A DNA stretch of 64,000 bases, from contig NC_088323.1 in NCBI RefSeq assembly GCF_910592395.1, forward strand, positions 13,007,501-13,071,500, written 5' to 3'. Position 1 is the first letter of the stretch, and every line of letters starts with the position of its first letter. A program made the position numbers and the translations under genes. Below the pieces are notes generated by a model. That model ran no database searches, was not told where the DNA came from, and saw only the letters and a program-made list of their open reading frames with translations. Of the stretch, positions 1-11,689 are shown in pieces. This DNA is from Lineus longissimus. Its lineage: Eukaryota > Nemertea > Pilidiophora > Heteronemertea > Lineidae.

Positions 1-300
1 TGATGTAACAGTACCCGCTAGACGGCGCTTGTCATCCAGCTCTGTCAGTTAAAGGGATCTTTGGCTGGATGGAAGATGTAACAGGGTACTTCCTGCTAGG
101 TGGTGCTTGTCATCCAGCTGTATCATTTAAAGGGATCTTTGGCTGGATGGAAGAGGTATCAGGATACCTGCTAGGTGGCGCTTGACATAACAGGGTACTT
201 CCTGCTAGATGGCGCTTGTCAATAACCTGTGTAGGTTAAAGAGATATTTGGCTGGATGGATGATGTAACCAGGTACTTCCCACGTGCCAAGTGCTGGGGG
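1..300 (+). repeat. Tandem repeat array, left arm of a large inverted pair
   Basis: Units of roughly 75 bp repeat here, each with a 'gatgtaacagggtacttcct' block, then 'gctaggtggcgcttgtcatc' and 'aaagggatctttggctggat'. The array touches the window edge and may continue outside. The same units occur in reverse complement at 3180-3495, so the two arrays face each other across about 2.9 kb. No coding potential is seen. Confidence 0.85.
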
Positions 301-1029
301 ACCATCTCAATCATCACTGTATATGTGTGTCTATCCATATATGTGTAGGAACAGAACTCCCAGAGAGGAGAGTTTATGTTATGTAATGATAGGTGATAAA
401 GATGTGATCCTTTGGCAAGACACTTTGCTGATGGATCACGGAGATAATTGTATGGGTCCTTTATTAGCAAGACCATTGGCAGCCAGATGGTTACTAATAC
501 TTGAGTAAGGTGTTGGGCAAGCGGCGGGTAGAAAGAAAATGCATGGTGCAGGCAGTCCGCAGAGCTGGGGTTTTCTCAAGCGTCAATAAAGGTCAAGGTC
601 TGGAATTAAGGGACCATTTCAGCAGTTGCTTTTTGTTAACTTTTTTTTCAATATTGTTATTGTTTGTCACCTTGTTCCTACACACAGTTTTATTATATCT
701 CAAATTTTCTTTTTCAAAGACACCTACTAATTAAAGACATGTGCCGTTCGTTAAAAAGTACGTTTCATATTGGAAAAGTCCAATTGCGATAATAGACACT
801 GAATTTCAACTTCAGCATTACCGTTGTGTAGACTGATCTACAAACACCATGAATACCAAGTTTCAGCAAACGCATACGCATAATAACTGCACTACGGCAT
901 TGTGCACAAAGCTACTTATGTTTTATAGTGGAGGCAGGGGCGAAGTACAGTTGTAACGGTCGTCAGTGCCGAGTGTTGGCCTGAGTTCAGGATGCATTAC
1001 TCAAGCACAAGTGCTGAATGCCAGGGTAA
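301..1029. other. Non-coding stretch, nothing recognised
   Basis: Only short chance ORFs without recognisable domains are present. There are T-rich runs near 640-720. I see no RNA gene or recognisable repeat here. Confidence 0.4.
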
Positions 1030-1285
1030 ATCCATCTTGTCGTGACTCAAGTCTTTATTTTCGCCTGGCTGAACGTAGTAAAAAAACTAAATTTGAGATT
1101 ACTTCTTATGCAGTTCATTGACTGGAGTCAGTAATGTTATGCAACGTTATGCAATGTTAGCCAAATGCACAGCTCGCATCATCGACTACCTAGCAGCTAC
1201 TCCTAATATTTAACAAAGGAACAAAGGAAGCTTTATTCCCGCCTTAGGTTTTCACCGGAGCCGTTCAAGATTTATTACTGCCTGG
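1030..1285 (+). repeat. Interspersed repeat, copy A
   Basis: This stretch matches the reverse complement of 63690-63945 with scattered mismatches. Shared blocks include 'gcagttcattgactggagtc', 'agtaatgttatgcaacgtta' and 'ttcccgccttaggttttcac'. The two copies, near opposite ends of the window, are diverged members of one dispersed family. No ORF lies in it. Confidence 0.8.
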
Positions 1286-1600
1286 CTATGTTCAACGGCA
1301 GTATAAGACCATGAGGTTCAGGATGGGGGTAAATCTGATTAAAAGGGCGTCTTTAAGGTCACATGGTTTTGGGCCGATGTAGAAGTTTAAAATGTCCTGG
1401 GATAGAATGTCCGGGAAACAATGGATTCTATTATGCGCTTTAATCTCTGAGCTATTGGCGGTCATGGCCTCTATAGAACCAGAAAGCGGAATACAATAGG
1501 GCTGGACACTTTTTCCAGGGGGACATTTTCTTCTTTTACACCGGGACGGCTTGTTGCGATTAGAAACCATTGGCAAGGGGGCAGATCGATGTGATGTATA

Positions 1601-2328
1601 CGGCGGGTACAAAACGCAGGACGCAGGACGTCCTGCAGCGTCCTGCAGGACGGGGCCCATCTCAACAGCTGTTGAAAAGAAATGAGGCATTTTAGGATTC
1701 ATCTCAGTAGTGTGATCTCGACATATTCAGAAAATGAAGCAATGAATATCGGGAACCATCTCAGCCGTGTGATCTGATTTTTACAGACATATTTTTGGTT
1801 GTTCATCGAGGAGTTGTGTACATAAAGGAGTCTGTTTAAAGGGGAGTTGTGTTGAGGGGATTGCTGGTTAATGCGAGTAGGCCCAGTGTGCAGGGCTTTG
1901 CTGAGGGGTTGGGTTTTAAAGGGGAGTTGTGTTGGAGTTGAAAGCAACACCCCCAACAGAAGTCCCAATTTAGATACCTAACCCTTCAAATCAGCTCCTC
2001 TATCAAACCACTAAACACAACTCCTCTTTAAGTACCAAACACCTAAATAACCCCCTTTAACGTAACTTCCCTCAACAAATCACCCATTCATACACCAAAC
2101 CCCTGAATTCGAACATGACTCCTCCCCTCAACTCAACTTCCCTTTGATGTAAAACCAAATCCAGAGACAACCTTTTAGGTACACTACAGCTCCCTCATGA
2201 ACAACCATGAAAAATCAGATCACAGATGGTCCCTAAAATTCCTCATTTCATTTCCTGCATCTGTTGAGATGGGCCTCGTCCTGCAGGACGCTGCAGGACG
2301 TCCTGCGTCCTGCGTTTTGTACCCGCCG
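1601..2328. repeat. Foldback element with GC-rich inverted arms
   Basis: The left arm 1601-1696 and the right arm 2232-2328 are inverted copies. Each carries a cluster of CCTGCAGGACG-type short palindromes flanked by 'gggtacaaaacgcaggacg' and a 'gagatggg...aatgagg' segment. The roughly 535-bp spacer holds repeated 'aaggggagttgtgttg' motifs on one side and complementary-looking C-rich motifs on the other. Its only ORFs are antisense and consist of repeat sequence. Confidence 0.75.
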
Positions 2329-2404
2329 GTGACGTATGCGTGCGTGGTGTTGCAAGTGTGGGGATAGTGTTGGTTGTACCCATAACACTCTCCATGAGTA
2401 TCCA

Positions 2405-2420
2405 CGGGGGGGGGGGGGGG
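2405..2420 (+). repeat. Poly-G tract
   Basis: A run of about 14 G. It is one of many mononucleotide G or C tracts in the window (also near 8800, 8941, 30753, 32420, 38114, 52709, 56602, 56787, 56911 and 58393). Confidence 0.9.
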
Positions 2421-3179
2421 TCAACTAAGTGAGGGGACTGTGATGGGAGTACACATTACAAGGCAATCAGATCAGGAACATTTAATTAAATTTTGTACAT
2501 GTATTTACTTTTAAATTTATGACGCCCAACACAACAGGATATTATTTTGTAGCGAAGAATATAATTTGAGCGGGCGCATGATTAAGTCAATGATCTTTTT
2601 TTTTCTGATACACCACGTGTCAAACTTTCGTCAAGCCATTCCAGAACCCAGCCACTACAATCAGGCATATCAGGGAGCCTATCATTTACCACTGAATACT
2701 GGCTGGCTTAGCTGTATCCTTGGTATTACCGTAGAAGGGATTAAACTTTCATCGGAATTACATCATCATAATTACTCATGACCCATATCCTTAGCCGCAG
2801 GCTATCTCATTCTTAACTTCATGGTAAAAAAAACATTGCGGCCAAGATGGGCTATCGAGGAGCTATTCTAAAACCTAACATGTGGATGCCCTCATCATTC
2901 TGATGAGCAAGCAATTTCTGGAGGACATACCATCAGATGATACAGCACGTGGCTGGTGGCCCAGTGACACCAACAGCAGGGGGTTCATAATTATAATTAC
3001 AAATGTATATAAAACATTTTTGTCAAGTAAATAAGAGTAGTCTGCAGTCTGCATTTGTCACGTGGTGACCGCTCGATCAAGTGTTGATGACGTCAAATGG
3101 CTTGCCATACATGTCCAATTATAAGGACTTTTCATGGGAGGACAACTTAAAATTAATCCAGCTAAACATCCCTTAATAA
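2421..3179. other. Non-coding stretch between inverted arrays
   Basis: A 71-codon ORF at 2566-2781 has no recognisable domain and no compositional sign of being a gene. I see nothing else to annotate. Confidence 0.4.
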
Positions 3180-3495
3180 ATGACACTGCTAGATGTCAAG
3201 CACCAAGTACCCTGTTTCATCATCCATCTAGCCAAAGAGCTCTTCAAATGACAGAGCTGGATACCAAGCGCCACCTAGCAGGAAGTACCCATCAAGCCAA
3301 AGAGCCTGTTACATCATCCTTCCAGTCAAAGATCCCTTTGACTGACACAGGTGGATGACAAGCGCCACCTTGCGGGAAGTACCCTGTTATGTCAAGCGCC
3401 ACCTAGCGAGTACCTTGTTACATCATCCATCCAGCCAAAGATCCCTTTAACTGACACAAGTGGATGACAAGCGCCACATAGCAGGAAGACCTAGT
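3180..3495 (-). repeat. Tandem repeat array, right arm of the inverted pair
   Basis: This is the reverse-complement partner of the array at 1-300. It has about four units bearing 'caagcgccacctagcaggaa' and 'atccagccaaagatcccttt'. Units are diverged from each other, so the array is not recent. It is followed by short 'ggtttccaactttcca' tandem copies at about 3506-3553. Confidence 0.85.
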
Positions 3496-3737
3496 TATAT
3501 TCGAGGTTTCCAGGTTTCCAGGTTTCCAACTTTCCAGGTTTCCAACTTTCCGGAAAGTACAGGCAACCGTTGCTCTGTGAAGAAATCAAGCTATAATATG
3601 TAACGTGCAAGCTCTAGTGAACTCACACAACTTTTTGCTGCTTTGTGTGATTATTATATAACCAGAGGTGTATAAACAAGCCTAATTCTAAACAATGCAG
3701 TCTGTGTTACCCCAGGTAGAGATTGAGGGTTTCTTTT

Positions 3738-3905
3738 CTGCAAGTTGCAAGTTGCAAGTTAAAAATGCAAGTTGCAAGTTAAAAATGCAAGTTGCAAGTT
3801 GAAAATGCAAGTTGCAAGTTGAAAATGCAAGTTGCAAGTTGAAAATGCAAGTTGCAAGTTGAAAAAAACGCAAGTTGCAAGTTGAAAATGCAAGTTGCAA
3901 GTTTC
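3738..3905 (+). repeat. 20-bp minisatellite
   Basis: About eight copies of a roughly 20-bp unit (gcaagttgcaagttgaaaat and variants with 'aaaaa') lie in tandem. The unit is itself a doubled 'gcaagtt'. The antisense ORF running through it is a product of the repeat. Confidence 0.9.
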
Positions 3906-4915
3906 AATCAATCAAATTGAAAATCTTATGCAATGTAGTACTCAAAGTAGATTGCTTATGCCATGTTACTGGTAGGCCTACTCGAGGTAGACTGTCTATA
4001 GATTGTCTATAGATTTGGAACCAAATGGCAGGAAAAGATCTGGTAGGCCAGTATTGGGTTTCTTCAGTAAACTCTTTAAACCCACATTTAAATATTGACG
4101 TGTCTATTCCATTTTCTATTCCATGGTCATTGTGAGGTGAACATGTACTGGGTTATTTTCTATGTTGTGTTCTCCATCTATCTATACTATTAAAAGAATA
4201 GACTACGGGACTTTGCGGAAATACCAATGGACCTGTGCTCATGAAACTTTCCCAACGTGTCAACTTGATAGGGGGTTGATACTGTGCTCTCGTGTTTAAA
4301 AAGGTCTAGCAGGCTTGGTCAAATCAATCTATCGTATAGTATGTACACCATATTATCAACAAGATTGGCGTATGATGCATATCTGGATTATAAGATGGCC
4401 ATTGACGCCTTATTCTGTGACTCTGGCATGCAGTTCACCCTCCTAATCAAGGCAGCTGGCAACTTTCAGCATCTGAACACTACCCGTTAATCCAGTCGTC
4501 TATCCTCGCACCTACTCACACAAACAGGGGATAGAATGGGTTTTGCGGTGACCCCAGACTGAATTATTGAGTCTACTGAACACAGACTGAACAAAATCAT
4601 GCAAATAATCATTTTTCAGTTTCCCTTTAGAGTAAATTCCTTGGATCTTCAATATGATTCCAGTGAAGAAACTGGTTCCTCGATTTAAAGTAACAGGAAG
4701 TACATGTACATACAAAAGAACAGAGCCCTCTCATAGAAATGACCCAAATATCCATTTGACCCCCATCCCCAAGGTACTAAGAAATTCAGATCTGTTTATA
4801 CAAGGGTTTAATTCTAGAATGGATACCACAGTATGGTTACATAATGTAAGCATTTAATTGCCAAGATCAAATAAGATTAATTACCAGTATATATACTCTG
4901 CTAAATATATAGATC
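3906..4915. other. Non-coding stretch
   Basis: Short ORFs at 4284-4490 and 4654-4857 show no recognised domain. No RNA gene or clear repeat structure is seen. Confidence 0.35.
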
Positions 4916-5651
4916 ATTGTTTGGTGTAGCTAGGACTACTCTGACTGGAAGCATGGTTGATTTTTGAAAAGAGTGACTTTGATGAACAGAAATTTTACAA
5001 AAATTATAAAAGTTATTTTGTTCTTAGGACGCTTTCTGTTTGGGCCAATTTGGTTAGAACTTTGACAAACTGATTATTAGGTCTGTGACCACATGAATAT
5101 ATGAGCAACTTTTGCAGTGAAATGTCTCATCTTACAAAAAAGGAGATTTGTAAGCACTCTCTTACAATTAACCTACAAAATATAGTGTAAAACAAGCCTC
5201 ATTCTACACAATACATTCTGTGTCTCCCCAGGTAGAGATTGATTACTTGTATGTATACAATACTTAATACATGTACATACATGTATATACATGTAGTTTT
5301 TTTAGTGTAGCTATAGGACTACTCTGACTTGAAGCATGGTTAATTTTTGAAAATAGTGACTTTGATGAACAGAAATTGTACAAAGATTATAAAAGTTATT
5401 TTGTTCTTAGGACGCTTTATGTTTGGGCCAATTTGGTTAGAACTTTGACAAACTGTGGCAACATGAATATATGAGCAGTTTTAGCAGTGAAATGTCTCAT
5501 CTTACAAAAAAGGGGATTTGTAAGCACTCTCTTTGCATTAATCTACAAAATATAGTGTATAACAAGCCTCATTCTACACAATACATTCTGTGTTACCCCA
5601 GGTAGAGATTGATTACTAGTATATATAAAATACTTAATACATACATGTATA
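4916..5651 (+). repeat. Tandem repeat of about 380 bp, copies 1 and 2
   Basis: Copy 1 starts near 4916 and copy 2 near 5300. Both carry 'actactctgac..gaagcatgg', 'gtgactttgatgaacagaaa', 'gggccaatttggttagaact' and end with 'ccccaggtagagattgatta', followed by a TA-rich (tacatgta) tract. A third copy is split between about 7842-7923 and 8995-9140. A short related tail occurs at about 3672-3725. Confidence 0.85.
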
Positions 5652-5653
5652 TA

Positions 5654-7833
5654 CTTTAATACCTTGCGAATAAGAACCAGCGGCCATTTTTGTCTGGGCA
5701 GATCCACCAATGTCATAATGCATACGACAGCCGCCCTTGCCATTCATATGCATATAGGCGAGACCAGGCCTAGCACCAGTTATTGCGTGACACAATCTGT
5801 GGTTTCTTCTGTGATGCAATGAGACATGTTAGTTACTGACATGCTGAAATGGTTATGTGGACCAGGATGAGAATAAAAGGAAGGGTAATTCTGGGATTGT
5901 CTGTCTGCACTATGGCTGAACATCCTAGAAGACGCAGGCGCTACACTCTGCGCGAAAAAGTAAAGCTTCTCGCTGACTTCCATGCCGGTAATGAAACCGT
6001 GGGAGCGTTTGCCATCACAAACCGTTTGCCAAAATCTACAATGATGAAATGGTTAATGAGTGAGGATGACATTCATCATCATAGAGCATCGTCAAAAGCC
6101 AAGGGTTCAGAATTAGCGTGGAGAGAACGTGGCACTGGTAAGTCTAGGGAACCATGGCAAAGCCCCCTGAACATTAAGGGTACAGCTAAAGTGAAGGGAA
6201 ACTGAAGGATGCATTTTTGCATGGAATGTGGCAAAGAACAAATTTAGTGATTTACTGACAGAGTAAAATGAACTGTTATCTTTTAGGCCTATACGAAGAG
6301 ATGGAGGCAGATCTAGCTGATTGGCTCGATGAGAGGCGTGCCCTGGGAATGGCGATATCACATCACAACATCAAAGATGCATCGAGGGAACTGTATCAAC
6401 AGTGGTGGGTTGGATTGGCTATTGCAGAACAGACCCGTATATTGAACGATTACCCACGGAAATCTCACTTTACAGCATCAAATGGCTGGTTATCAGGGTT
6501 TAAGAAAAGGTACAGCATCTCCCTTAGAAGGAAGACCAAGGACAGCCGACAGGTGCCAGATAATGCTGACGCCCTAGTAGCTGCATTTAGGGAAAGCGTG
6601 CATGAACAGCATGAACATTATGAAGATTATCAAGTGGCAAATGTAGACGAGGTTTTCACCCTTTTTGACAACCATGGCAGTTATACCTACAACCGAACAG
6701 GGGCAACGCAGATTGATATCAAATCTTCGTGGGGCAATCCTAGGCTGGGATGTACCGTCACTTTAGCAGTCACAATGGCAGGGGGAAAATTACCCCCGCA
6801 CATCACCTTCAGACGTCCAACTGCAGCCGCATGGCAAGAGCTTCAAGACAATCTGCCTGAAGATGTAGTCGTGGCACAATCACCAACGGGGTGGATGAGA
6901 GCAAATGTTATGTTAGATTACCTCGGAGAGGTGTTCATCCCCTTCATGCATCAGGACCAGGACGACCAGGAAGACGGGTATCTACCTTTCCTTCTCATAT
7001 GGGATCGCTGCCGTGTGCATCTTACAGAAGAAGTTGCCCTTCTCATCATTGAGAATGGCGGTGTTATTGAGTTTATTCCACCAGGTTGTACCCCCATTGC
7101 GCAGCCCTTGGATGTTTCTGTCATCCACAGCTTCAAAGTCCGTCTTCGGCTGCTATGGAGATTGTGGAAACAGGAACACACGACGCCGGATGGAAATTGT
7201 CCAAGGATTTCAATTTTAGAAGTGACACGCCTTGTCCGAGACGCATGGCAGGAAGTACCCGAACAGGTGGTGCAAAATTCATTTCATGCTGCTGGTATTG
7301 GGCGTGGGGTTCCACTGGTTGGGGCAGAAGATCTCGAACAACCTGCTGGGGACGTCGATGAGGGACTAGAATTTTTTAACCTGCCAGAGGAAGACCTTGT
7401 CGAGGACCCTGATGAATAACAGGACCTGCAGGCTTCTTGAAGCCGTCTCATGCCATTACCTTTTTTGGGCTACCCTGTAGAAGTGTTCATTTTGCCATTA
7501 AATGACCACATCAAATCTTGTTTCTAGCAGGCATCCGCAAAACTTGCTTTTTTCTTAGAGGTTAAAATGCATTCAAAATTCCTTCACCGACGTCACCCTG
7601 CCGAGCATAAAATTGAAACAGTGTGTAACCATCTTTCCCATTATGGTATACTAAGGGTTAACATGGTGGGATTTGACCACAAGTCAACGACATCGATAAA
7701 GAATTCCCCTTTATGTCAATTCCCGAAGCCTATTCATGTAGTCAAATCAAGCACGCCTACTCACATGTCGTGGGCGGGACAAGTTAGGCCTCACTGGTGG
7801 CCAGGATCGGTTCTTATTCGCAAGGAATTAAAG
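5654..7833 (+). mobile_element. Pogo-type DNA transposon, apparently complete
   Basis: The ends are inverted repeats: 'ctttaataccttgcgaataa' followed by 'gaacc' at the left and its near-exact reverse complement at about 7809-7833 at the right, with one mismatch (ccttg side a/t). A TA dinucleotide flanks each end (5652-5653 and 7834-7835), which is the target duplication expected of pogo/Tc1-mariner elements. The element sits in the TA-rich junction between copies 2 and 3 of a 380-bp tandem repeat. It holds one two-exon transposase gene with no break seen. Confidence 0.85.
5912..7419 (+). CDS. Pogo/jerky-like transposase (HTH-psq, CENPB-type HTH, DDE_1), two exons
   Basis: Exon 1 is 5912-6137 and exon 2 is 6287-7419. 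The intron 6138-6286 has GTAAGT at its start and a T-rich tract plus TTTTAG at its end. The phase-1 join stays open and gives 452 residues. An arginine-rich N-terminus leads into a psq-type helix-turn-helix (about residues 8-50). A CENPB-type HTH follows in the first part of exon 2. The DDE core shows NVDE near 6642-6655, WDRC..H near 7000-7020 (the usual DNC..H with N replaced by R) and QPLDVSV near 7102-7122, so all three catalytic Asp are present. The C-terminus is acidic. It would bind the element's inverted ends and cut and rejoin DNA in the nucleus. Domestication is possible but less likely, since inverted repeats still flank the gene. Confidence 0.85.
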
Positions 7834-7841
7834 TACACCGT

Positions 7842-9140
7842 AGTTTTTTTGGTGTAGCTAGGACTACTCTGACAGGAAGCATGGTTGATTTTTGAAAATA
7901 GTGACTTTGATGAACATAAATTGTAAGCGCGCAGCAGAAAGCCGAAGGCTTTTCTGCGAAGCGCTACTATGGTTAACGTGCATACGACGTATCCAATGTA
8001 AACAATGTCTCTCAAGTCCATGGATTCGTTTCAAATGGCTCAAATTTGACTTAAAATGGCCGCCAGAAGAGATAAACGCGCGAATGAAGCAACTCGACTA
8101 TTCTGAGCTCCGAGAGAGAACCACATGAATATTCACACTGTTTTTTAATCACACTTCAATTTCAGAGGGTTTACCCCCCGACATATGTGTTTTGATTTTT
8201 GATACCTTAATGATAATCCAAAAGATGCTTAAAATGGATATAATCCCGAAATAATGAAACAAAAGACGGGCAGGCGTTTCGAGAAAAAAATTTTATTTTG
8301 AGATTTCAATAAACCTTTTGAACGAATTCCACATGGGCCGTGGTGGGATCCGAAGACACCTTAAGGAGGAATGTATGTTTTATGGGGTACCATTGGTTTT
8401 GCAGATCTTCTGGTTTTTTCTAAAGAATAATCAATATTCGCTAGCAGGCTTTTTATGCTCCCAGGTATGAAGAGGGTTCTATGTTCCTCAGGTTCTTTGT
8501 TCATCAGTCTGGTGTTCCTCAAGAGTCAAGTGTCTTCAAGTCTCTTGGCCTGCAAAAACCCGTTCCAACCAATTTTTTATGCATTAACCATTCGGCAACA
8601 TGTTGGTGGGGGAAAACCTGATCCCTGACCCCTTGAATTGGTTGCCCAGGTACGACCACAAGCAATTGTCTCAAGGAAGCCACCAGTACGACAGTTGCCG
8701 ACAGATGTCGACAGTTGCGTGAGTTCAATAGAGCTTGCGCTTTACATTAGAATCTGCCAGAGTGCCAGACTATCTAGTCCGGACACCTTTCGGGGGGGGG
8801 GCATTGTCCATTTCTTTGCCGGCTATTAATGATGATGGAGTTGAGTTACTGCTAAAGAGATACACGGAGAAAACTGCCTGTCAAATTAAAAAAATGGCGG
8901 AAGGAACTATTGCAGGTTCCCAACCAGGGGTTTGGGGATTCCCCCCCCCCCCAACCTAAAGGCGCTGCGCGCTTACTAGGGCACTGCACTGATAATATTA
9001 CAAAGATTATAAAAGTTATTTTGTTCTTAGGATGCTTTATGTTTGGGCCAATTTGGTTGGAGCTTTGACAAACTGATTATTAGGGCCGTGGCAACATGAA
9101 TATATGAGCAGTTTTTGCAGTGAAATAGCCCATATTTTGC
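7842..9140 (+). repeat. Third copy of the 380-bp repeat, split by an insertion
   Basis: The start of the unit is at about 7842-7923 and its continuation ('caaagattataaaagttatt' and 'gggccaatttggttggagct') is at about 8999-9130. The material between is foreign to the unit. This shows the insertion came after the tandem duplication. Confidence 0.8.
7925..8979. mobile_element. Non-autonomous element with short inverted ends
   Basis: The left end reads 'agcgcgcagc' after TA and the right end reads 'gctgcgcgct' before TA, so the ends are inverted and TA-flanked. The left end continues into a small hairpin ('cagaaagccgaaggcttttctg'). The inside, about 1 kb, has short ORFs without recognisable domains and two poly-G/C runs. 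It interrupts the 380-bp repeat. No transposase was found. Confidence 0.6.
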
Positions 9141-10986
9141 AGCGAAAATCTCTTGCTTTTGGCTTGAAATCCCTGTCATTATTGCCATTTTTCCACAGAG
9201 GCACTGCATACAGCTTGGCCCAACGTACGTGTATACCCCGTGCAGTTAGCACTTATCATAATTACACCTGATAATCACACGTCTGGAATATTTTTTTGCT
9301 TAATTATTGCTCATTATTATGTTATTGTAGCGGTAAAACGGCTTATATATTTTGTCACCGTATAAACTTCACAACTCTTGACTAGAACCCAAAGACTAAA
9401 CCAACTAAGATATATATTTACATTATTTATTATCCACGTCACTCTAACTTCTTATCTACAACCGACACTGAAACATTACAAAATTATGTGCACATCAAAG
9501 TATCAACAAGAGTTCATATAAAATAATCTTACCATACTATAAGGTCAAGAGTGAAGTCAATTAAATTGCTCTGGCGCTTTTCAAGAGAAATGTCTTGTTT
9601 AGCTTCAGAGTGTGAAGGCTGCTTTTCTGGATCTGCCAGAACTTACTTGAAACATCTTAACATCATCATTTATACGTAGTTACACACACCCCTAATGGGT
9701 AAATAGCCTAGCCCAAATATCAGGCTCTGAGCCAACTAGCACTCAGTAATTAAAGAAACAACCAATCAGCACACAGCTGTATTAATACAAGATTATCAGA
9801 CATGGCCTAGGGCAGGGGCCTAGTAACCAGCTGCTAATCAGGAAGATCATAAAAGGGGTCAAACAGCCTTAGAGATAAAGATTATAAAACAATGGAAAGG
9901 AGCAATTAAGAAGGAAGGTGTTGAAACTTATAACGGTTAACGATCCTGGGTGTCTGGGTTCACCAGGGCTAGAGGGAAACACAGAAATAATAATTACAGA
10001 TATAGTAAGCAATTCCTAATATTGTCTCATTATATAGGATACATCTGCACTACATTCCCCATACACTAAGAGCTTAGAGTCAAAATAGACAGTTAAAGTT
10101 TTCTTGGAAAAAAATTCTTCACTCGCGAAAACATTCTGCCGCTAATATGTCCATCGAGAGGCATTTGCGAAAATTTCATGCCGCGAATATTTTCCGTTCT
10201 ACAGTAACAACTGCGCTCGGCAGCTGAACACGTTTGAATGATCAATCTGGATGCACAAAACACTGCGACTTGCTCGAGGCGGTACGCTAACTGATCGGCA
10301 AAGCCGCGGCGTTTCGTCAAACGATGAGAACCAGGCGAGATCGACAAAAATGCCTTACTCTTGTAGCTCTAAAGTCTTTATTCTTCAGTCAATTTTTCAA
10401 CTTTCTGAGGAGAGAAATTGCATGCTTGTTAACAAAAATAATCATCTGCTTCAAAGGACTAGCTGCCCGGCAAGTGTGGAAATGAACAAGCTGTTGTGTT
10501 TTTGGGCCAGCCCCGCTTTGCCAGTTGCCAATCATTCCCGCTTCCACATTTTAGGTTGCTCCCAAGTTGAGAAACATAAAACATTGTCAATGAAAGAGAT
10601 TATCATTTCAATAATTTGGCGTTTGATTAGTTTTTTGTAAATGTAAACTTCGGGGCAAAAATACCAACATTGACCTTTTTCGTCACGTCTTGTCCAAATC
10701 ATACTTCCCCCTTTTTTGAATTTACCTTTCCGTCGCCACCGCAACTTGCTCCAGACGCTACCGGTACTTCGGTGTATTCCTTCTTTGTGTATTAAGAGGG
10801 GTGGGAGGGGACGGTAGCAGTGCACGAAATACCGGAGCAAGATTTCCTAAGGAGCTCCGAAAAAGATTTTTAGATTCATGGACATATGGATTAAAAATGA
10901 ATTTTGTTTACATTTATGTACATGCACGTAACCATTAGACTCACACCTGGTGTGTGAGTTAATACTTTCATACCCAGCTGATGAAT
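9141..10986. other. Non-coding stretch, nothing recognised
   Basis: AT-rich sequence with only short ORFs (such as 10251-10640 and its antisense neighbour) that match no family I know. No clear repeats or RNA genes. Confidence 0.35.
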
Positions 10987-10988
10987 TA

Positions 10989-11122
10989 CAGTGGAACCTC
11001 CCTTAGCGGATATTTCTCTATTGGGGACAACCTCTCTATAAAGAACACGAGTTTTGGTCCCAAATTGGTACTTTCCATTCAATGTCAGTCCCGAGGGTGT
11101 CCTTGATAGAGAGGTTCTACTG
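10989..11122. mobile_element. 134-bp MITE, pogo/Tigger-like ends
   Basis: It starts CAGTGGAACCTC and ends GAGGTTCTACTG, with TA on both sides (10987-10988 and 11123-11124). Inner parts of the arms are also partly complementary ('ctctattggggacaacctct', 'tccttgatagagaggt'). The size, TA duplication and CAGTGGAACC terminus suit a miniature element mobilised by a pogo-type transposase. These ends differ from those of the pogo element at 5654-7833. Confidence 0.8.
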
Positions 11123-11239
11123 TAGTTCGCATGCTCTTTCAAATGTTCCATTGGCATGCGTCGGCTGTATTTGCGGGTGCTTTCATCATGGCCGCGCCTG
11201 TGATCGTTTAACGTAGGACGTTGTTCGAATGTCTTGCAG

Positions 11240-11282
11240 CGATATCACTTAGCCTACTCAATGGGAAGGATAAGAATATCAG
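11240..11282 (+). other. Possible small exon with start codon
   Basis: An acceptor-like TTGCAG ends at 11239 and GTAAGT begins at 11283. The 43 bases between include ATG at 11261. It lies upstream of the LamG-like coding stretch, but the exit phase does not fit the acceptor I considered there (near 11690). The connection is unproven. Confidence 0.25.
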
Positions 11283-11689
11283 GTAAGTTTTTACAGGTGC
11301 AATGCCATTTGCTAAATCATGCAGGATCCAGTTAGCAAACTAGGCCAATATACCTGTGCGTCCGATTAGCCTTTCATCCGTATTACCATGATCGCAGGAA
11401 AAGGAAAATGACGTTTAAATAACATATTGTTATGGACTTAGAATGCGTGTCTTGTTACGCGGGTCGATCACCTAACTAGTCATTGTGTCTCAAAAGTATG
11501 TCAACATGAAATTTTCGACATACAATAGTCGTGTAATTCTCTTTGTGATACATTTAGTCGCCTCGGTCATCAAATGAATGATTGCATCGAACAAAAAGAA
11601 ATATATGTACTCATTGTCAATTACATGTCAAGTGTTCCCCCAAACTTGGTCACATCATAGTTTGATAAATATGCACACTTCACTTTCTA

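Noticed and set aside
1292-1702. 136-codon antisense ORF
   Set aside because: It overlaps the foldback element arm and an intergenic stretch, shows no domain and includes hairpin sequence.
3688-3900. Antisense ORF with repeated 'LATCIFN' text
   Set aside because: It is the translation of the 20-bp minisatellite.
3738-3905. Possible CRISPR array
   Set aside because: The units are contiguous, with no unique spacers, and this is an animal genome.
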